Below, in pieces: positions 1 through 8,054 of a stretch of DNA of 64,000 nucleotides. This DNA is from an uncultured Nitrososphaerales archaeon (GTDB lineage: Archaea; Thermoproteota; Nitrososphaeria; Nitrososphaerales; Nitrosocaldaceae), in contig CALHIV010000013.1 of assembly GCA_938030895.1 (NCBI GenBank), positions 1 through 64,000 on the forward strand, read 5' to 3'. Below the pieces are notes generated by a model that worked only from the letters and a program-made list of their open reading frames with translations, was not told the DNA's origin and did not search any database. Positions within the stretch are counted from its first letter, which is position 1; the number at the start of each line of letters is the position of its first letter. A program made the position numbers and the translations under genes.

Positions 1-2
1 GG

Positions 3-440
3 ATAGTGGAGTTCGCAAAGAAGCATAAGCACAAGCATAAGCATAACATGGGCATAATAATGGAGGATCTAAAGAATATAAGAAGAAGGATCAACTATGG
101 TAAGATGCTAAACCGCAGACTACACTCATGGAACTTCAGAAGGCTACAGTTCTACATCGAGTACAAGGCTAAACTGAACAGTCTACCAGTAGAATACGTT
201 AACCCAAAGCATACCTCAAGCCTATGCCCGATATGTGGTGGAAGAGTAGCACCGAATGGGTATAGGCTGTTAAGGTGTGGATGTGGCTATGAAGATGATA
301 GAGATATAATAGCAGCTCTAAATCTACTCAGCAGGATGAAGGGAGCCCCGTTGCCCCTGAATGCCCTCAATGAAACGATGGTTGAGAGGGAACGGATAGT
401 CAGCTATTCGATAACAGAACGGTTAGTTATAAAAAGTTAA
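3..440 (+). CDS. tnpB: TnpB (IS200/IS605-type) RNA-guided nuclease, C-terminal part; N-terminus outside window
   Basis: The frame is open to the left edge, so only about the last 145 residues are present. The glutamate in MEDLKNIR is the expected RuvC-II residue. A zinc ribbon follows (CPIC, then CGCG), and the aspartate in DDRDIIAALN is the expected RuvC-III residue. TnpB is the RNA-guided nuclease of IS200/IS605 elements; its guide RNA usually comes from the 3' end of the gene and its flank. A KHKHKHKHN run near the left edge is a simple-sequence expansion. No TnpA is visible. The visible part is uninterrupted, but whether the gene is complete cannot be judged. Confidence 0.88.
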   Translation: MVEFAKKHKHKHKHNMGIIMEDLKNIRRRINYGKMLNRRLHSWNFRRLQFYIEYKAKLNSLPVEYVNPKHTSSLCPICGGRVAPNGYRLLRCGCGYEDDRDIIAALNLLSRMKGAPLPLNALNETMVERERIVSYSITERLVIKS

Positions 441-465
441 CTATCCGACAACGGTTCTCATGGAA
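388..465 (+). other. Possible TnpB right end / guide-RNA region with inverted repeats
   Basis: The last codons of tnpB and the flank hold an inverted pair, CGGATAGT and AACTATCCG, about 43 nt apart, and a second partly matching pair around AACGGTT. This is where the guide (omega) RNA scaffold and element right end would be expected in IS605-type elements. The left end is outside the window, so boundaries cannot be confirmed. Confidence 0.3.
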
Positions 466-733
466 CTATCCTAGCCTCTACTGAACCCTTCTCATAACTT
501 ACTTTGATCTTTGTACCTGCTTCTACATTACAGTTCTTAACCGTCTTTGCAGATAACACAGTATCACTTGTATCAACTATACAGGAGCCATCATCAAGGT
601 TGTGTGTAACAGTAACATCTTCAGTTACAGTAACAGGGATCACGCCAGTTGGTGATAAGCCTATCCATATACCTAATATCGCTGCTGCAAGTGCACCTAT
701 GAACAGCACCAATGTTCTATATGATACCTCCAT
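458..733 (-). CDS. Small membrane-anchored hypothetical protein (91 aa)
   Basis: Function not recognised. A hydrophobic segment at about residues 8-27 is followed by a polar domain rich in Thr, Val and Asp with two cysteines that could form a disulfide. The layout suggests an N-terminally anchored protein facing outward. A TATA-like TTTATATC lies about 25 nt upstream of the ATG, which supports a leaderless start. It is convergent with tnpB, whose stop is only 18 nt away, so the transposon end lies against its 3' end. Confidence 0.6.
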   Translation of the reverse strand: MEVSYRTLVLFIGALAAAILGIWIGLSPTGVIPVTVTEDVTVTHNLDDGSCIVDTSDTVLSAKTVKNCNVEAGTKIKVSYEKGSVEARIVP

Positions 734-832
734 CTCTTCTTCTACTCCTCTGTGATATAAAAATCATTATAATCAGTGACTCTAGAACTATGTATAACTG
801 CTCAGATATAGTACGGAAGTAGGTTAGGAGAG

Positions 833-906
833 CGCCGCCGGTCGGACTCGAACCGACGACCGACTGGTTAACAGCCAGCCGCTCTACCACGCTGAGCTAC
901 GGCGGC
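833..906 (-). tRNA. tRNA-Asn (GTT)
   Basis: Read on the minus strand this is a full 74-nt cloverleaf. The 7-bp acceptor is GCCGCCG/CGGCGGC, the D-arm contains GCTCAGCGTGGTAGAGC, the anticodon loop is CTGTTAA (GTT), and the T-arm is TCGGTTCGAGTCCGA. No intron is seen and CCA is not encoded. It lies downstream of the rpl6 stop and marks the end of the ribosomal operon. Confidence 0.97.
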
Positions 907-1060
907 ACTAGAGCGGTAATACTAGTTAGTCGATTTAATCTTTTCTACTCATAACGTGAAAGAACCGATGTATACGTGGATGTATATATGGATGGATAAA
1001 ATTGCACTGGATGGAATGGACAGCTGTATATAGCACTACGGCTACTGCTAATCTATACAC

Positions 1061-1627
1061 CTACATACCCTTATCCTTTGCATATATGTATATGCCATCC
1101 AAGAATACCCTTATATCCTTCCGCTTTATTGTAGTAGCACTCTCTATATTTGCTGCGGTCTGTGCTACATCATCAAGACTCACGCCTTTGACTATAACAT
1201 CCTCACCCTCTACGCTAACCTTGCAATCTCCAACTATCTCAGCAACTCTAGGAGATCGCTCTCCTATGAAGTTCTCTATGAGTACTTGTTTGCCTTTAAC
1301 CTTCACTGAGATGGGGAAGTGCGCATGTACTATCTTCAACCTGTATGTATAGCCATACTGTACACCCTCTATCATATTCCTTATTATGGACTGCATAGTA
1401 TTAACTATAGCCTTATCCTTACGCCTTGGCTTACCCCTTGCTAATAATGGTCTTATAACCACTTTAGAATCCTCTATGCTTATATCAACATGTATCTTGC
1501 TAAGATCCCTGCTCACTCTGCCCTTAGGCCCTTTAACTTCGAGTACCCTACCGTTCATGCTGATCTGTATACCATCTGGCACCTCTACAGTAGCCTCTAG
1601 AGTGCTCTTCTCCTTGCTAATAGACAT
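1061..1627 (-). CDS. rpl6: Large ribosomal subunit protein uL6
   Basis: Binds 23S rRNA near the sarcin-ricin loop and factor-binding site. At 188 residues it has the usual archaeal length, with two repeated alpha/beta domains. Clear L6 features include the early VEVKGPKG stretch and the segment ending VSVEGEDVIVKG. It is the last gene of the minus-strand S19-to-L6 cluster and overlaps the end of rps8 by 11 nt, implying translational coupling. In many archaea L32e, L19e, L18 and S5 follow; here a tRNA follows instead. Confidence 0.97.
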   Translation of the reverse strand: MSISKEKSTLEATVEVPDGIQISMNGRVLEVKGPKGRVSRDLSKIHVDISIEDSKVVIRPLLARGKPRRKDKAIVNTMQSIIRNMIEGVQYGYTYRLKIVHAHFPISVKVKGKQVLIENFIGERSPRVAEIVGDCKVSVEGEDVIVKGVSLDDVAQTAANIESATTIKRKDIRVFLDGIYIYAKDKGM

Positions 1628-2015
1628 ACCCTATCAGCACACCCCCTGTACCCTTGCTCTGTGCTTCATGATGGGACATGACACCTAGAGGAGTTGAGAC
1701 TATGAGTATACCTCTACTGTATGATGGAAGATACTGCCTATCCCACTCATCATACCCATCCTTCTTGACACTGAACCTTGGAGTTATAACATTGCACTTG
1801 TTCACCCTTGAGAGCAGTTGTACCACTGCCTTCCCTCCCCTCCCATCATTAACGTATTGGTAATCACCTATGAACCCATAATCCTTCATGACCCTTAACA
1901 CCTCTAGCGCAAGTTTGGAGACTGGCGCTATTATACACGATCTCTTCCTCCTCATCTCATTGTTATATATAGTTGAGAAGAGGTTTGCAACTACATTGAG
2001 TGCTGGCATACTCAT
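1617..2015 (-). CDS. rps8: Small ribosomal subunit protein uS8
   Basis: Assembly protein that binds the central domain of 16S rRNA. The 132-residue length is normal. The C-terminal signature is present (GILIVSTPLGVMSHHEA, then GTGGVLIGYVY). A GGTGAT element precedes the ATG; the ATG two codons further in is an alternative start. It sits between rps14 and rpl6, the standard archaeal order. Confidence 0.97.
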   Translation of the reverse strand: MSMPALNVVANLFSTIYNNEMRRKRSCIIAPVSKLALEVLRVMKDYGFIGDYQYVNDGRGGKAVVQLLSRVNKCNVITPRFSVKKDGYDEWDRQYLPSYSRGILIVSTPLGVMSHHEAQSKGTGGVLIGYVY

Positions 2016-2025
2016 ATCACCTTCC

Positions 2026-2202
2026 TCACATATACTTCTTGAAGCCTATCCTCTTTGCTACTTCCCTGAAGCACTGCCTACAGAATAAGAGATCGTACTT
2101 CTGTATTATCGCTGTGTATTGGCCACAGCGTCTACACCATCTAGAACCTTTGCCATACTTCCTCACCTTTCTACCTGTTGATGCAAAGTCCCTTACCTTC
2201 AT
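2026..2202 (-). CDS. rps14: Small ribosomal subunit protein uS14, zinc-binding type
   Basis: Head protein of the 30S subunit. The start is placed at the internal ATG giving MKVRDF, because the longer frame would run back into rpl5 and archaeal S14 is about 55-58 residues. From this start the four zinc ligands are Cys23, Cys26, Cys41 and Cys44 (CRRC and CRQC). A GAGGTGG ribosome-binding sequence lies just upstream, at the rpl5 stop. Confidence 0.95.
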   Translation of the reverse strand: MKVRDFASTGRKVRKYGKGSRWCRRCGQYTAIIQKYDLLFCRQCFREVAKRIGFKKYM

Positions 2203-2206
2203 CCCA

Positions 2207-2701
2207 TCATACCACCTCCACACCAAGGGCCTTGAAGAACTCTATCGCCTCCTCCCTGCCTATCCTCTGCTCCTTGCCTATCTTACAGGGCATGATCTTA
2301 CGTCTAGCAACCCTATAACCTGGGCGCTCAAGAGATATGCACACATCCATGCCTATTATACCCAACTCTGGCTTATACTTCACGCCAGGTATATCTATAT
2401 GTTCCCTTATACCAAAGGATACATTTCCATACTCATCGAATGATGATGCCTTTAACTTATTACCCTTTGCTGTTAACAGCCTCTTCAACACTTGTATAGC
2501 CTTAGCCTTCCTTAATGTTACTATAACAGCTATAGGCTCTCCTTTATGGATCCCAAAGTCCCTGATGGTCTTCTTTGCTCTTCTTACTGCTGGTACCTCT
2601 CCAGTTATCTCCTCCAGTATCTTCTTAGCCTTCTCTATAGGCTCACCTGACTTGCCTACGGCAGCGTTCAGCACCACCTTACCTATCCTTATACTCTTCA
2701 T
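2207..2701 (-). CDS. rpl5: Large ribosomal subunit protein uL5
   Basis: Binds 5S rRNA and the P-site tRNA elbow in the central protuberance. The start is set at the ATG of [10 protein letters not shown] because a strong GAGGAGGGGA ribosome-binding sequence precedes it by about 5 nt; 13 more upstream residues are in frame but look non-coding. The resulting 164 residues carry the L5 core ([24 protein letters not shown], and the [11 protein letters not shown] region). The rps14 ATG follows 4 nt after its stop. Confidence 0.96.
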   Translation of the reverse strand: MKSIRIGKVVLNAAVGKSGEPIEKAKKILEEITGEVPAVRRAKKTIRDFGIHKGEPIAVIVTLRKAKAIQVLKRLLTAKGNKLKASSFDEYGNVSFGIREHIDIPGVKYKPELGIIGMDVCISLERPGYRVARRKIMPCKIGKEQRIGREEAIEFFKALGVEVV

Positions 2702-2770
2702 AACATTCCCCTCCTCTTGTAATGTAAGGCTCATACACAACCCAACCTCCTATACCCCATTTAAGCTATC

Positions 2771-3505
2771 CTATCCTATGTTGAGTAATGGTTTCTCTTT
2801 ACCTACAGCCATGACTATCTCAACTGGTATCTCCAGCCTCCTCTTAGTATCACTCTCTAATACAATCCTCTTCGAGAGTGTCATGGTACCTTCCTTCACC
2901 TCTACAACTCTACCGATTGTACCAGCATTCTCCCCTGCTATTATCATTGCTAGAGCATCCCTCTCCATCTTCACAGCGTCCTTCACCTCTTGATCTGGAA
3001 TACTTATCAGGATAGAGTCATTGACTGTTATACCATCCAACTTGCTTGACGATCCATCGAGTATATTCCTCCCGTCGTGGAGGGTATACTGTATCTTACC
3101 TCCTTTAACAGCAGACTTGCGTATAACCTTGCAGATCTTCACATCCTTATCTCCTTCTCCTATCTCTATAGGTTTGAGTATAAAGCCATCTCTTGGAACT
3201 AACCTGTATACCTTCTTCAATGGTTGGAGTTCTATAACATCCATTAAACCTATAGGGAATTTAATATCGAACCTCTTCACACTATCAACATACACATACC
3301 CGTTATGCAGTATCTTCTCAGCCTCTCTCATACTCTTTGCTACCTTGAGCACATCTCTAAGCAGTATGCCTAATGTATAACATCTCTCTATAGGATGGGG
3401 TCCTGGTATTGGTCTTACAGCGAATCTATACGCCTTCCTAGGTACCTGCCAGAATGCCGGCATAACCTGCCTCTTCAACCTATTAGAACCAGACTTCTTA
3501 CCCAT
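2771..3505 (-). CDS. rps4e: Small ribosomal subunit protein eS4
   Basis: Archaeal and eukaryotic S4e with an N-terminal RKSxx-type motif (GSNRLKRQVMPAFW), an S4 RNA-binding segment (about residues 40-100), a central domain and a KOW-like C-terminal segment (GENAGTIGRVVEVKEG). The start is chosen at MGKKSG; AGGTGA lies 5 nt upstream. Earlier in-frame codons would put the start inside the ribosome-binding sequence. It lies between rpl24 and rpl5, as is standard. Confidence 0.96.
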   Translation of the reverse strand: MGKKSGSNRLKRQVMPAFWQVPRKAYRFAVRPIPGPHPIERCYTLGILLRDVLKVAKSMREAEKILHNGYVYVDSVKRFDIKFPIGLMDVIELQPLKKVYRLVPRDGFILKPIEIGEGDKDVKICKVIRKSAVKGGKIQYTLHDGRNILDGSSSKLDGITVNDSILISIPDQEVKDAVKMERDALAMIIAGENAGTIGRVVEVKEGTMTLSKRIVLESDTKRRLEIPVEIVMAVGKEKPLLNIG

Positions 3506-3540
3506 CATACTCACCTATGGTATAGCAACCGATCATACCA

Positions 3541-3894
3541 TCACCCTTTACCTCTCCTCAATATACTCTCCCTTAATTTATCCCCCATATCCAATGCTAT
3601 GACCATCACCTTTGATGCATGTATAAGCACTGGGACCTTATCGCCCCTAACCTTCTCCCTCTGTAGACCTTCGATCTCTAGCCTACAATCTTTAACATGA
3701 ACCCTCTGCACCTTCCCTTCGATACCTTTATACTCTCCCCTCATAACCCTCACGGTATCACCCTTCCTTACCCTGACACTCCTCCTACCATACTGCCTCC
3801 TCAACTCCTCAGAGAGCGTCGCAGATACCTGTTTACTCTTCCTATGTAGAGGAGCTGTGTATATCTGCTTCATCCTAGCAAGTGATGCCTTCAT
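3541..3894 (-). CDS. rpl24: Large ribosomal subunit protein uL24
   Basis: Early-assembly protein near the exit tunnel. The KOW motif is clear (RKGDTVRVMRGEYKGIEGKV, about residues 43-62), preceded by the archaeal N-terminal extension with HRKSKQVSATLSEELR. AGGGAGGTG precedes the ATG by about 6 nt. Length of 117 residues is normal. Flanked by rpl14 and rps4e. Confidence 0.97.
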   Translation of the reverse strand: MKASLARMKQIYTAPLHRKSKQVSATLSEELRRQYGRRSVRVRKGDTVRVMRGEYKGIEGKVQRVHVKDCRLEIEGLQREKVRGDKVPVLIHASKVMVIALDMGDKLRESILRRGKG

Positions 3895-3910
3895 ACCAAC
3901 ACCTCCCTAA

Positions 3911-4345
3911 CTACACTATCATCGATGCGAGGTTTGCTATCCTTGGCCATCTCTCTGCAGCCTCTGCAGCGACTGGACCCTTTATATCTGTACCCTTCAC
4001 ATCGCCCTCTGGTGTTATGAGTATTGCTGCATTATCCTCAAAGCATATCCTGAGCCCATTGGGCCTCCTGATGGGATACTTTTGGCGTACTATGACAGCA
4101 CCGAATATCTGCCTCCTCAACTCTGGAGGACCCTTCTTCACAACTACCGTCACCAGATCGCCTACTGATGCAGATGGATACCTTGATAATCTACCCTTGT
4201 ATCTATTCACCTGAATAACCTGAACTATCTTTGCACCAGTGTTATCTGCACATACTAGATTTGCATAGACAGGTATAGCTCTGGTTATATGGGGCTTGAA
4301 CTCCTCAACCCCTTTGGCTGAGACCGCTCTACTCTTACCCGCCAT
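3911..4345 (-). CDS. rpl14: Large ribosomal subunit protein uL14
   Basis: Subunit-interface protein. Contains the L14 signature (NLVCADNTGAKIVQVIQV) and a conserved C-terminal part (GPVAAEAAERWPRIANLAS). Length of 144 residues fits archaeal L14. Its start overlaps the end of rps17 by 11 nt, so the two are probably translationally coupled. Confidence 0.97.
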   Translation of the reverse strand: MAGKSRAVSAKGVEEFKPHITRAIPVYANLVCADNTGAKIVQVIQVNRYKGRLSRYPSASVGDLVTVVVKKGPPELRRQIFGAVIVRQKYPIRRPNGLRICFEDNAAILITPEGDVKGTDIKGPVAAEAAERWPRIANLASMIV

Positions 4346-4700
4346 TGCTCTTCCTCACCTCAAGGAGTGCAAATGCTACAGTCTTGCTCAATGGTCTACA
4401 CTCACCTATTAGCACCTCATCACCCTCTTTAACATCGATACATTCTGGAAGGTAAGCGTGTATCTTACTCCTCCTCCTCTCATACCTCTTATACTTCTTT
4501 ATATACTGCTGGTAGTACCTCTCTATGACTACCATCTTCTTAGCCTTCTTGCTTACAACTATACCAGTTAATAACTTGCCTCTTATACTTAAAGTACCAT
4601 GGAATGGGCATTTGATATCATTACATGATCTGGAGGGTAGGGTAACCTGTAACCCTATACTCCTAACCTTGCTGCTACTACTTACATTACCTTCTACCAT
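4335..4700 (-). CDS. rps17: Small ribosomal subunit protein uS17
   Basis: Primary 16S rRNA-binding protein with an OB fold. Conserved elements are CPFHGTLSIRGKLLTG, the basic central KKYKRYERRRSKIHAYLPEC, and the C-terminal GDEVLIGECRPLSKT. The 121 residues include a short archaeal N-terminal extension. It overlaps the upstream Rnp1 gene by 14 nt and rpl14 by 11 nt. Confidence 0.97.
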   Translation of the reverse strand: MVEGNVSSSSKVRSIGLQVTLPSRSCNDIKCPFHGTLSIRGKLLTGIVVSKKAKKMVVIERYYQQYIKKYKRYERRRSKIHAYLPECIDVKEGDEVLIGECRPLSKTVAFALLEVRKSNGG

Positions 4701-4998
4701 CTTTAATCACCCTCCTCCTCTCTATCCTCTCAATCCTATCCTCTGGTCTACCAATTAAATCCTTGCCCTCAACGATACATCTACTCCCATCTGGGAGTGT
4801 GAATAGGAGCCTTGTTACTCCCTTTGGTATAGCCTTGATCCTATAACCTTCAGCACCACTCATAAGATAGAGCATATTCCTTCTCTCAAAGACTACCTTA
4901 CCGTTCAAGCCTCTCAGAGTTGGATCTCTACTCTCCTCTACTACCACATCTAGGCCTATCAGCTCATGTGCATGTATGTTATCCTTGTTTATCCTCAT
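4687..4998 (-). CDS. rnp1: RNase P protein component 1 (Rpp29/Pop4 family)
   Basis: Protein subunit of archaeal RNase P, which trims tRNA 5' leaders. The 103 residues match the family's Sm-like core: an N-terminal HAHELIGLDVVV, then GLNGKVVFERRNMLYL, and a basic C-terminus. The gene lies between rpl29 and rps17, its standard place in archaeal ribosomal clusters. It could serve the intron-containing tRNA-Ala and other tRNAs in the window. Confidence 0.93.
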   Translation of the reverse strand: MRINKDNIHAHELIGLDVVVEESRDPTLRGLNGKVVFERRNMLYLMSGAEGYRIKAIPKGVTRLLFTLPDGSRCIVEGKDLIGRPEDRIERIERRRVIKDGRR

Positions 4999-5015
4999 AA
5001 TTCACCTACCTCCAA

Positions 5016-5234
5016 CTAACTACCCTCCCTTCCCTTCACCCTCCTCTCCCTAAGTATAGTTAAGATTCTTGCTATATCACGCCTCATATACTTAACCCTT
5101 CCACTATCCTTCTTTATCGTACCCTTTGCTCTATCTACCATGATCTTGCTCAACTCTGACCTCAACTCGGATAACTTGCCTTTAAGATCATCATCGCTTA
5201 GTGCCTTCAAATCCTTCAACTTAAGTCTTGCCAT
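5016..5234 (-). CDS. rpl29: Large ribosomal subunit protein uL29
   Basis: Two-helix exit-tunnel protein of 72 residues. The family pattern is present: LKALSDDDLKGKLSELRSEL, followed by the KVKYMRRDIARILTILRERR-like second helix. It is situated between rps3 and rnp1. Confidence 0.96.
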   Translation of the reverse strand: MARLKLKDLKALSDDDLKGKLSELRSELSKIMVDRAKGTIKKDSGRVKYMRRDIARILTILRERRVKGREGS

Positions 5235-5278
5235 ATCAGTAACTCACCTCCTCTCTTCTCTTATCCTCTCCTCTCCTC

Positions 5279-5965
5279 TCATGACTCATCACCTTTGATT
5301 TCATTTGCCCTAGACTCTTCGATGTTGACTCCTTTACCACTTGTACTCTGATCATCCCTCAACTCAAACTCTGGCTGTAGAGCATCCTTGTATGCTATCT
5401 TTATCTTCACCCCATATAGTCCCATCTTCAAGAGTACATGGGTAACGGCCTCTCTAACAGCCCTCTCCGCTGGATCCCCACTCTTTGGCAGTATGCCTGC
5501 GGTGTACTTCTCAAACGATGCCCTCTCACTCCTCAACTTTCCAGAGATCACGACCTCTGCGCCCATGGCACCAGCACCCATTATTGTGTTCAATGCCCAT
5601 AACGCTGCCCTCCTGAATGCTGTACCCTTGTTTATCATCTGTGCAACCCTATTGGCTATTATCCTAGGGTTGAGTTCTGGGACCTCTATCTCTAGAACTG
5701 ATACCTGAGGGTTCTCAAGTCCAAACTCCTTCTCTAGTTTCTCTGTAAGTTCCCTTATACCAAAGCCCTTCCTCCCTATTATCAGCCCAGGTCTGGTAAC
5801 ATATACGGTTATCCTAGTGCCTAGCGGTGTCTTCTGTATCTCTGCACCACCATACCCAGCATGTGCTAACTCTCTCTCAAGGAACTCATCCAACTCTGAG
5901 TTCCTGAAGTAGTTCCTCATTATGGCCTTTGTTGATGAACTGTATGCTTGCTCTGGCATATCCAT
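5279..5965 (-). CDS. rps3: Small ribosomal subunit protein uS3
   Basis: mRNA entry-site protein. The type-II KH domain is in the first half, with GLIIGRKGFGIRELTEKL as its GxxG region. The C-terminal S3 domain follows (GAMGAEVVISGKLRSERA). The frame opens further upstream at a TTG inside rpl22; the ATG after the rpl22 stop is chosen, and GTG or ATG codons within 6 nt are alternatives. An acidic tail is typical of archaeal S3. Confidence 0.96.
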   Translation of the reverse strand: MDMPEQAYSSSTKAIMRNYFRNSELDEFLERELAHAGYGGAEIQKTPLGTRITVYVTRPGLIIGRKGFGIRELTEKLEKEFGLENPQVSVLEIEVPELNPRIIANRVAQMINKGTAFRRAALWALNTIMGAGAMGAEVVISGKLRSERASFEKYTAGILPKSGDPAERAVREAVTHVLLKMGLYGVKIKIAYKDALQPEFELRDDQSTSGKGVNIEESRANEIKGDES

Positions 5966-5969
5966 CACA

Positions 5970-6443
5970 TCACTTCTCAGAAGCAACCAACTCTACATGC
6001 GTTAATGTATTGAACCTTGCACTACCCCTTCCAAAGGCTCTTGGCATGAACTTCCTTATCTTGACTCCAGGGTATGCACATGCATGTATTATAGTTACCC
6101 TATCCAGATCCATGCCTTTATACTCACTGTTAGCCTCTAGATTTGTAAGTAAGCGTAGTATCTCCCTTGCTGCCTTGACAGGGTACCTCCCAGCAGGGAA
6201 TGAGTTCCTGCCCTTCAACTCAGATCTATGCCCAACCTTTGTATGGTAACTCCTGAATGGCACAGGCATCTCCATCGCTACAACCTTCTCTAGATACTCC
6301 TTAGCCTTCTCAAGCCTCATGCCCTTTATTGCCTTGCATATCTCAATCGCATGCTTATGGGAGATATCAACCTCCCTTAGGCTTGCCCTAACATGCTTGC
6401 TCTTATCGTACTGCTTCTTGAATGTGTAATCGAACTCTGGCAT
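5970..6443 (-). CDS. rpl22: Large ribosomal subunit protein uL22
   Basis: Tunnel-lining protein. The start is set at MPEFDYTF, preceded by GGTGAGG at good spacing; a GTG three codons upstream falls within the ribosome-binding sequence. Conserved features are the KHVRASLREVDISHKHA start, the GHRSELKGRNSFPAGRYP segment and the C-terminal PRAFGRGSARFNTLTHVE hairpin. Located between rps19 and rps3. Confidence 0.96.
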   Translation of the reverse strand: MPEFDYTFKKQYDKSKHVRASLREVDISHKHAIEICKAIKGMRLEKAKEYLEKVVAMEMPVPFRSYHTKVGHRSELKGRNSFPAGRYPVKAAREILRLLTNLEANSEYKGMDLDRVTIIHACAYPGVKIRKFMPRAFGRGSARFNTLTHVELVASEK

Positions 6444-6460
6444 TGCCCTCACCTACACTA

Positions 6461-6853
6461 CTACTTCAATGGTACGTAGAGGCTTGATCTTGAAGCCCCT
6501 ATGCCTGGAGTACCATGCTTGACAGGTTTATTTGGGATAGCATACTCACCAAGGTAATGGCCTATCATCTCTGGCTTTATCTCAACTGGTAGAAACTCTT
6601 TGCCATTGAAGACATGTATAGTAAGACCAACCATATTTGGGAGGATAACCATATCACGTAAATGTGTCTTTATCTGGCCTGAAGAGCCATCTTTAGCAGC
6701 CTTCATCTCCCTTAATAGATTGAGCCTCTCTTCACCTAGACCATGTCTTAGGGTTCTCCTTATCCTAGAGGGTAGGATGTTCATCAACTCCTCCATACTC
6801 ATACCTTGTAACTCTTCTAGAGTTCTACCCCTATATCTGAACTCCTTCACCAT
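6461..6853 (-). CDS. rps19: Small ribosomal subunit protein uS19
   Basis: Head protein of the 30S subunit. The signature is present ([25 protein letters not shown], in two parts), and the C-terminus [19 protein letters not shown] is typical. The start is placed at the fifth codon of the open frame (MVKEFRY) because a TATA-like ATTTAATA on the minus strand lies about 26 nt upstream, giving a near-leaderless message. It heads its own transcription unit; rpl2, usually directly upstream, is absent. Confidence 0.94.
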   Translation of the reverse strand: MVKEFRYRGRTLEELQGMSMEELMNILPSRIRRTLRHGLGEERLNLLREMKAAKDGSSGQIKTHLRDMVILPNMVGLTIHVFNGKEFLPVEIKPEMIGHYLGEYAIPNKPVKHGTPGIGASRSSLYVPLK

Positions 6854-6878
6854 ATCTGGATGCATGTAAGTTAGCCTC

Positions 6879-6886
6879 TATTAAAT
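6879..6886 (-). promoter_or_regulatory. TATA box for the rps19-to-rpl6 operon
   Basis: ATTTAATA on the minus strand, centred about 29 nt upstream of the chosen rps19 ATG. The 110-nt gap between rps19 and rpl23 has room for a terminator and promoter and shows no coding frame. Confidence 0.5.
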
Positions 6887-6963
6887 CTAACGTGCCTATC
6901 TTAGATGCGTTAACACATACTTGAATAGTGATCGTGTAGAGAAATAAAGTAAGGAAGATTGGA

Positions 6964-7227
6964 TCAGACGAGTCCTAACTTTGTTGCTAGATCCCTAGCA
7001 GTTCCAGACTGAAACTTCACGTAAGCCTTCTTCCCGTATATGGTCCTTGCTATATTAACATCTATAGCATCAACATTGTAAAGCGTCTTTATCGCCTCCT
7101 TCACTTTAGCCTTGTCTGCCTTGTCGTGTACTATAAACGCTAGTATATCCTCTTTATCCATCTTTGTGTAGACCTTCTCAGTTATATAGGGTCTTACTAT
7201 TATACTTCTTGCCTGCTCAACATTCAT
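6964..7227 (-). CDS. rpl23: Large ribosomal subunit protein uL23
   Basis: Exit-tunnel protein that docks chaperones and SRP. The 87 residues include the conserved IIVRPYITEKV start and the YNVDAIDVNIARTIYGKKAYV region. Its start overlaps rpl4 by 4 nt. Rpl2, expected directly downstream, is missing. Confidence 0.96.
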   Translation of the reverse strand: MNVEQARSIIVRPYITEKVYTKMDKEDILAFIVHDKADKAKVKEAIKTLYNVDAIDVNIARTIYGKKAYVKFQSGTARDLATKLGLV

Positions 7228-8054
7228 CTTGCCATGACCTCCATCAACTCTACTGCACTGTTACTCATATCCCTTATGCTCTCAAGTGCGCTCTTGCTCC
7301 ATATACAGAGCCTTCCAGGGTGACCTCCAGGTGCTAGATGTATAACACTGAGCCTACTGACTGGAACGACCTCAACACCAGGTATAGAACCTGCAGCCAT
7401 TGCTACCTTACTCTTCTCATCCCTCACTATTACAAGTGCGCTCTTTGCTATATACTGCTTCCTTCCACGCATCCTTGCTTTGCCACTCCTCTTCTTTATG
7501 CTTGATCTTGCCCTCTCAAGATCATCTGAGAGCCTTAGTGCGTTGAGAACCTTGAGCAGGTCCTTGCTCTTGCTTATACTCTCAATATCATCAGTGACTA
7601 TCAACGGCAACTCTACATCGTCTTGTATCCTATGTCCTCTAGCCTTGACAACCTCCCTTATGGCAGTTGCTGCTATGGCTGTACATAACGCTAGATTCTT
7701 CTCCTTCTTGTTCAACCTCTTAACTATAACCTTCTCTACTCTAGGCGGATGGGTCAATCTACCTTTCACTACACCGGCAACACCTCCAGCCTGACCTGCC
7801 CTCCTCATACCTTCTCCCTTGATCCTAGCCATCCTTGCTATACCTAGCCCTGTACCTCTAGACTCTGCACTCACCCTCATCCCTGCCAATGGATCCCTTC
7901 CCTGTGGTTGGAAGAATCTTGATTGGATATGTACGAATGCCCTACGTATAATATCTGCTCTGTATGGTGTTAAGAATACTCTTGGCAGTTCTACCTGCTC
8001 AACCTTGCTACCATCTAGAGAGTAAACATTAATCATATTGCTCTTACTCATCAT
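7224..8054 (-). CDS. rpl4: Large ribosomal subunit protein uL4
   Basis: Tunnel protein with a long internal loop. Conserved segments include the PRVFLTPYRADIIRRAF start, the loop RRAGQAGGVAGVVKGRLTH, and a central region ending GKARMRGRKQYIAKSAL. At 276 residues it has archaeal length. It overlaps rpl3 and rpl23 by 4 nt each, so the three are probably coupled. Confidence 0.96.
   Translation of the reverse strand: MMSKSNMINVYSLDGSKVEQVELPRVFLTPYRADIIRRAFVHIQSRFFQPQGRDPLAGMRVSAESRGTGLGIARMARIKGEGMRRAGQAGGVAGVVKGRLTHPPRVEKVIVKRLNKKEKNLALCTAIAATAIREVVKARGHRIQDDVELPLIVTDDIESISKSKDLLKVLNALRLSDDLERARSSIKKRSGKARMRGRKQYIAKSALVIVRDEKSKVAMAAGSIPGVEVVPVSRLSVIHLAPGGHPGRLCIWSKSALESIRDMSNSAVELMEVMAR

Noticed and set aside
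2000-2443. 147-codon plus-strand frame opposite rps14/rpl5
   Set aside because: Antisense shadow of highly conserved ribosomal protein genes.
6866-6963. Search for a truncated rpl2 in the rpl23-rps19 gap
   Set aside because: The gap is too short and shows no L2 motifs in any frame.
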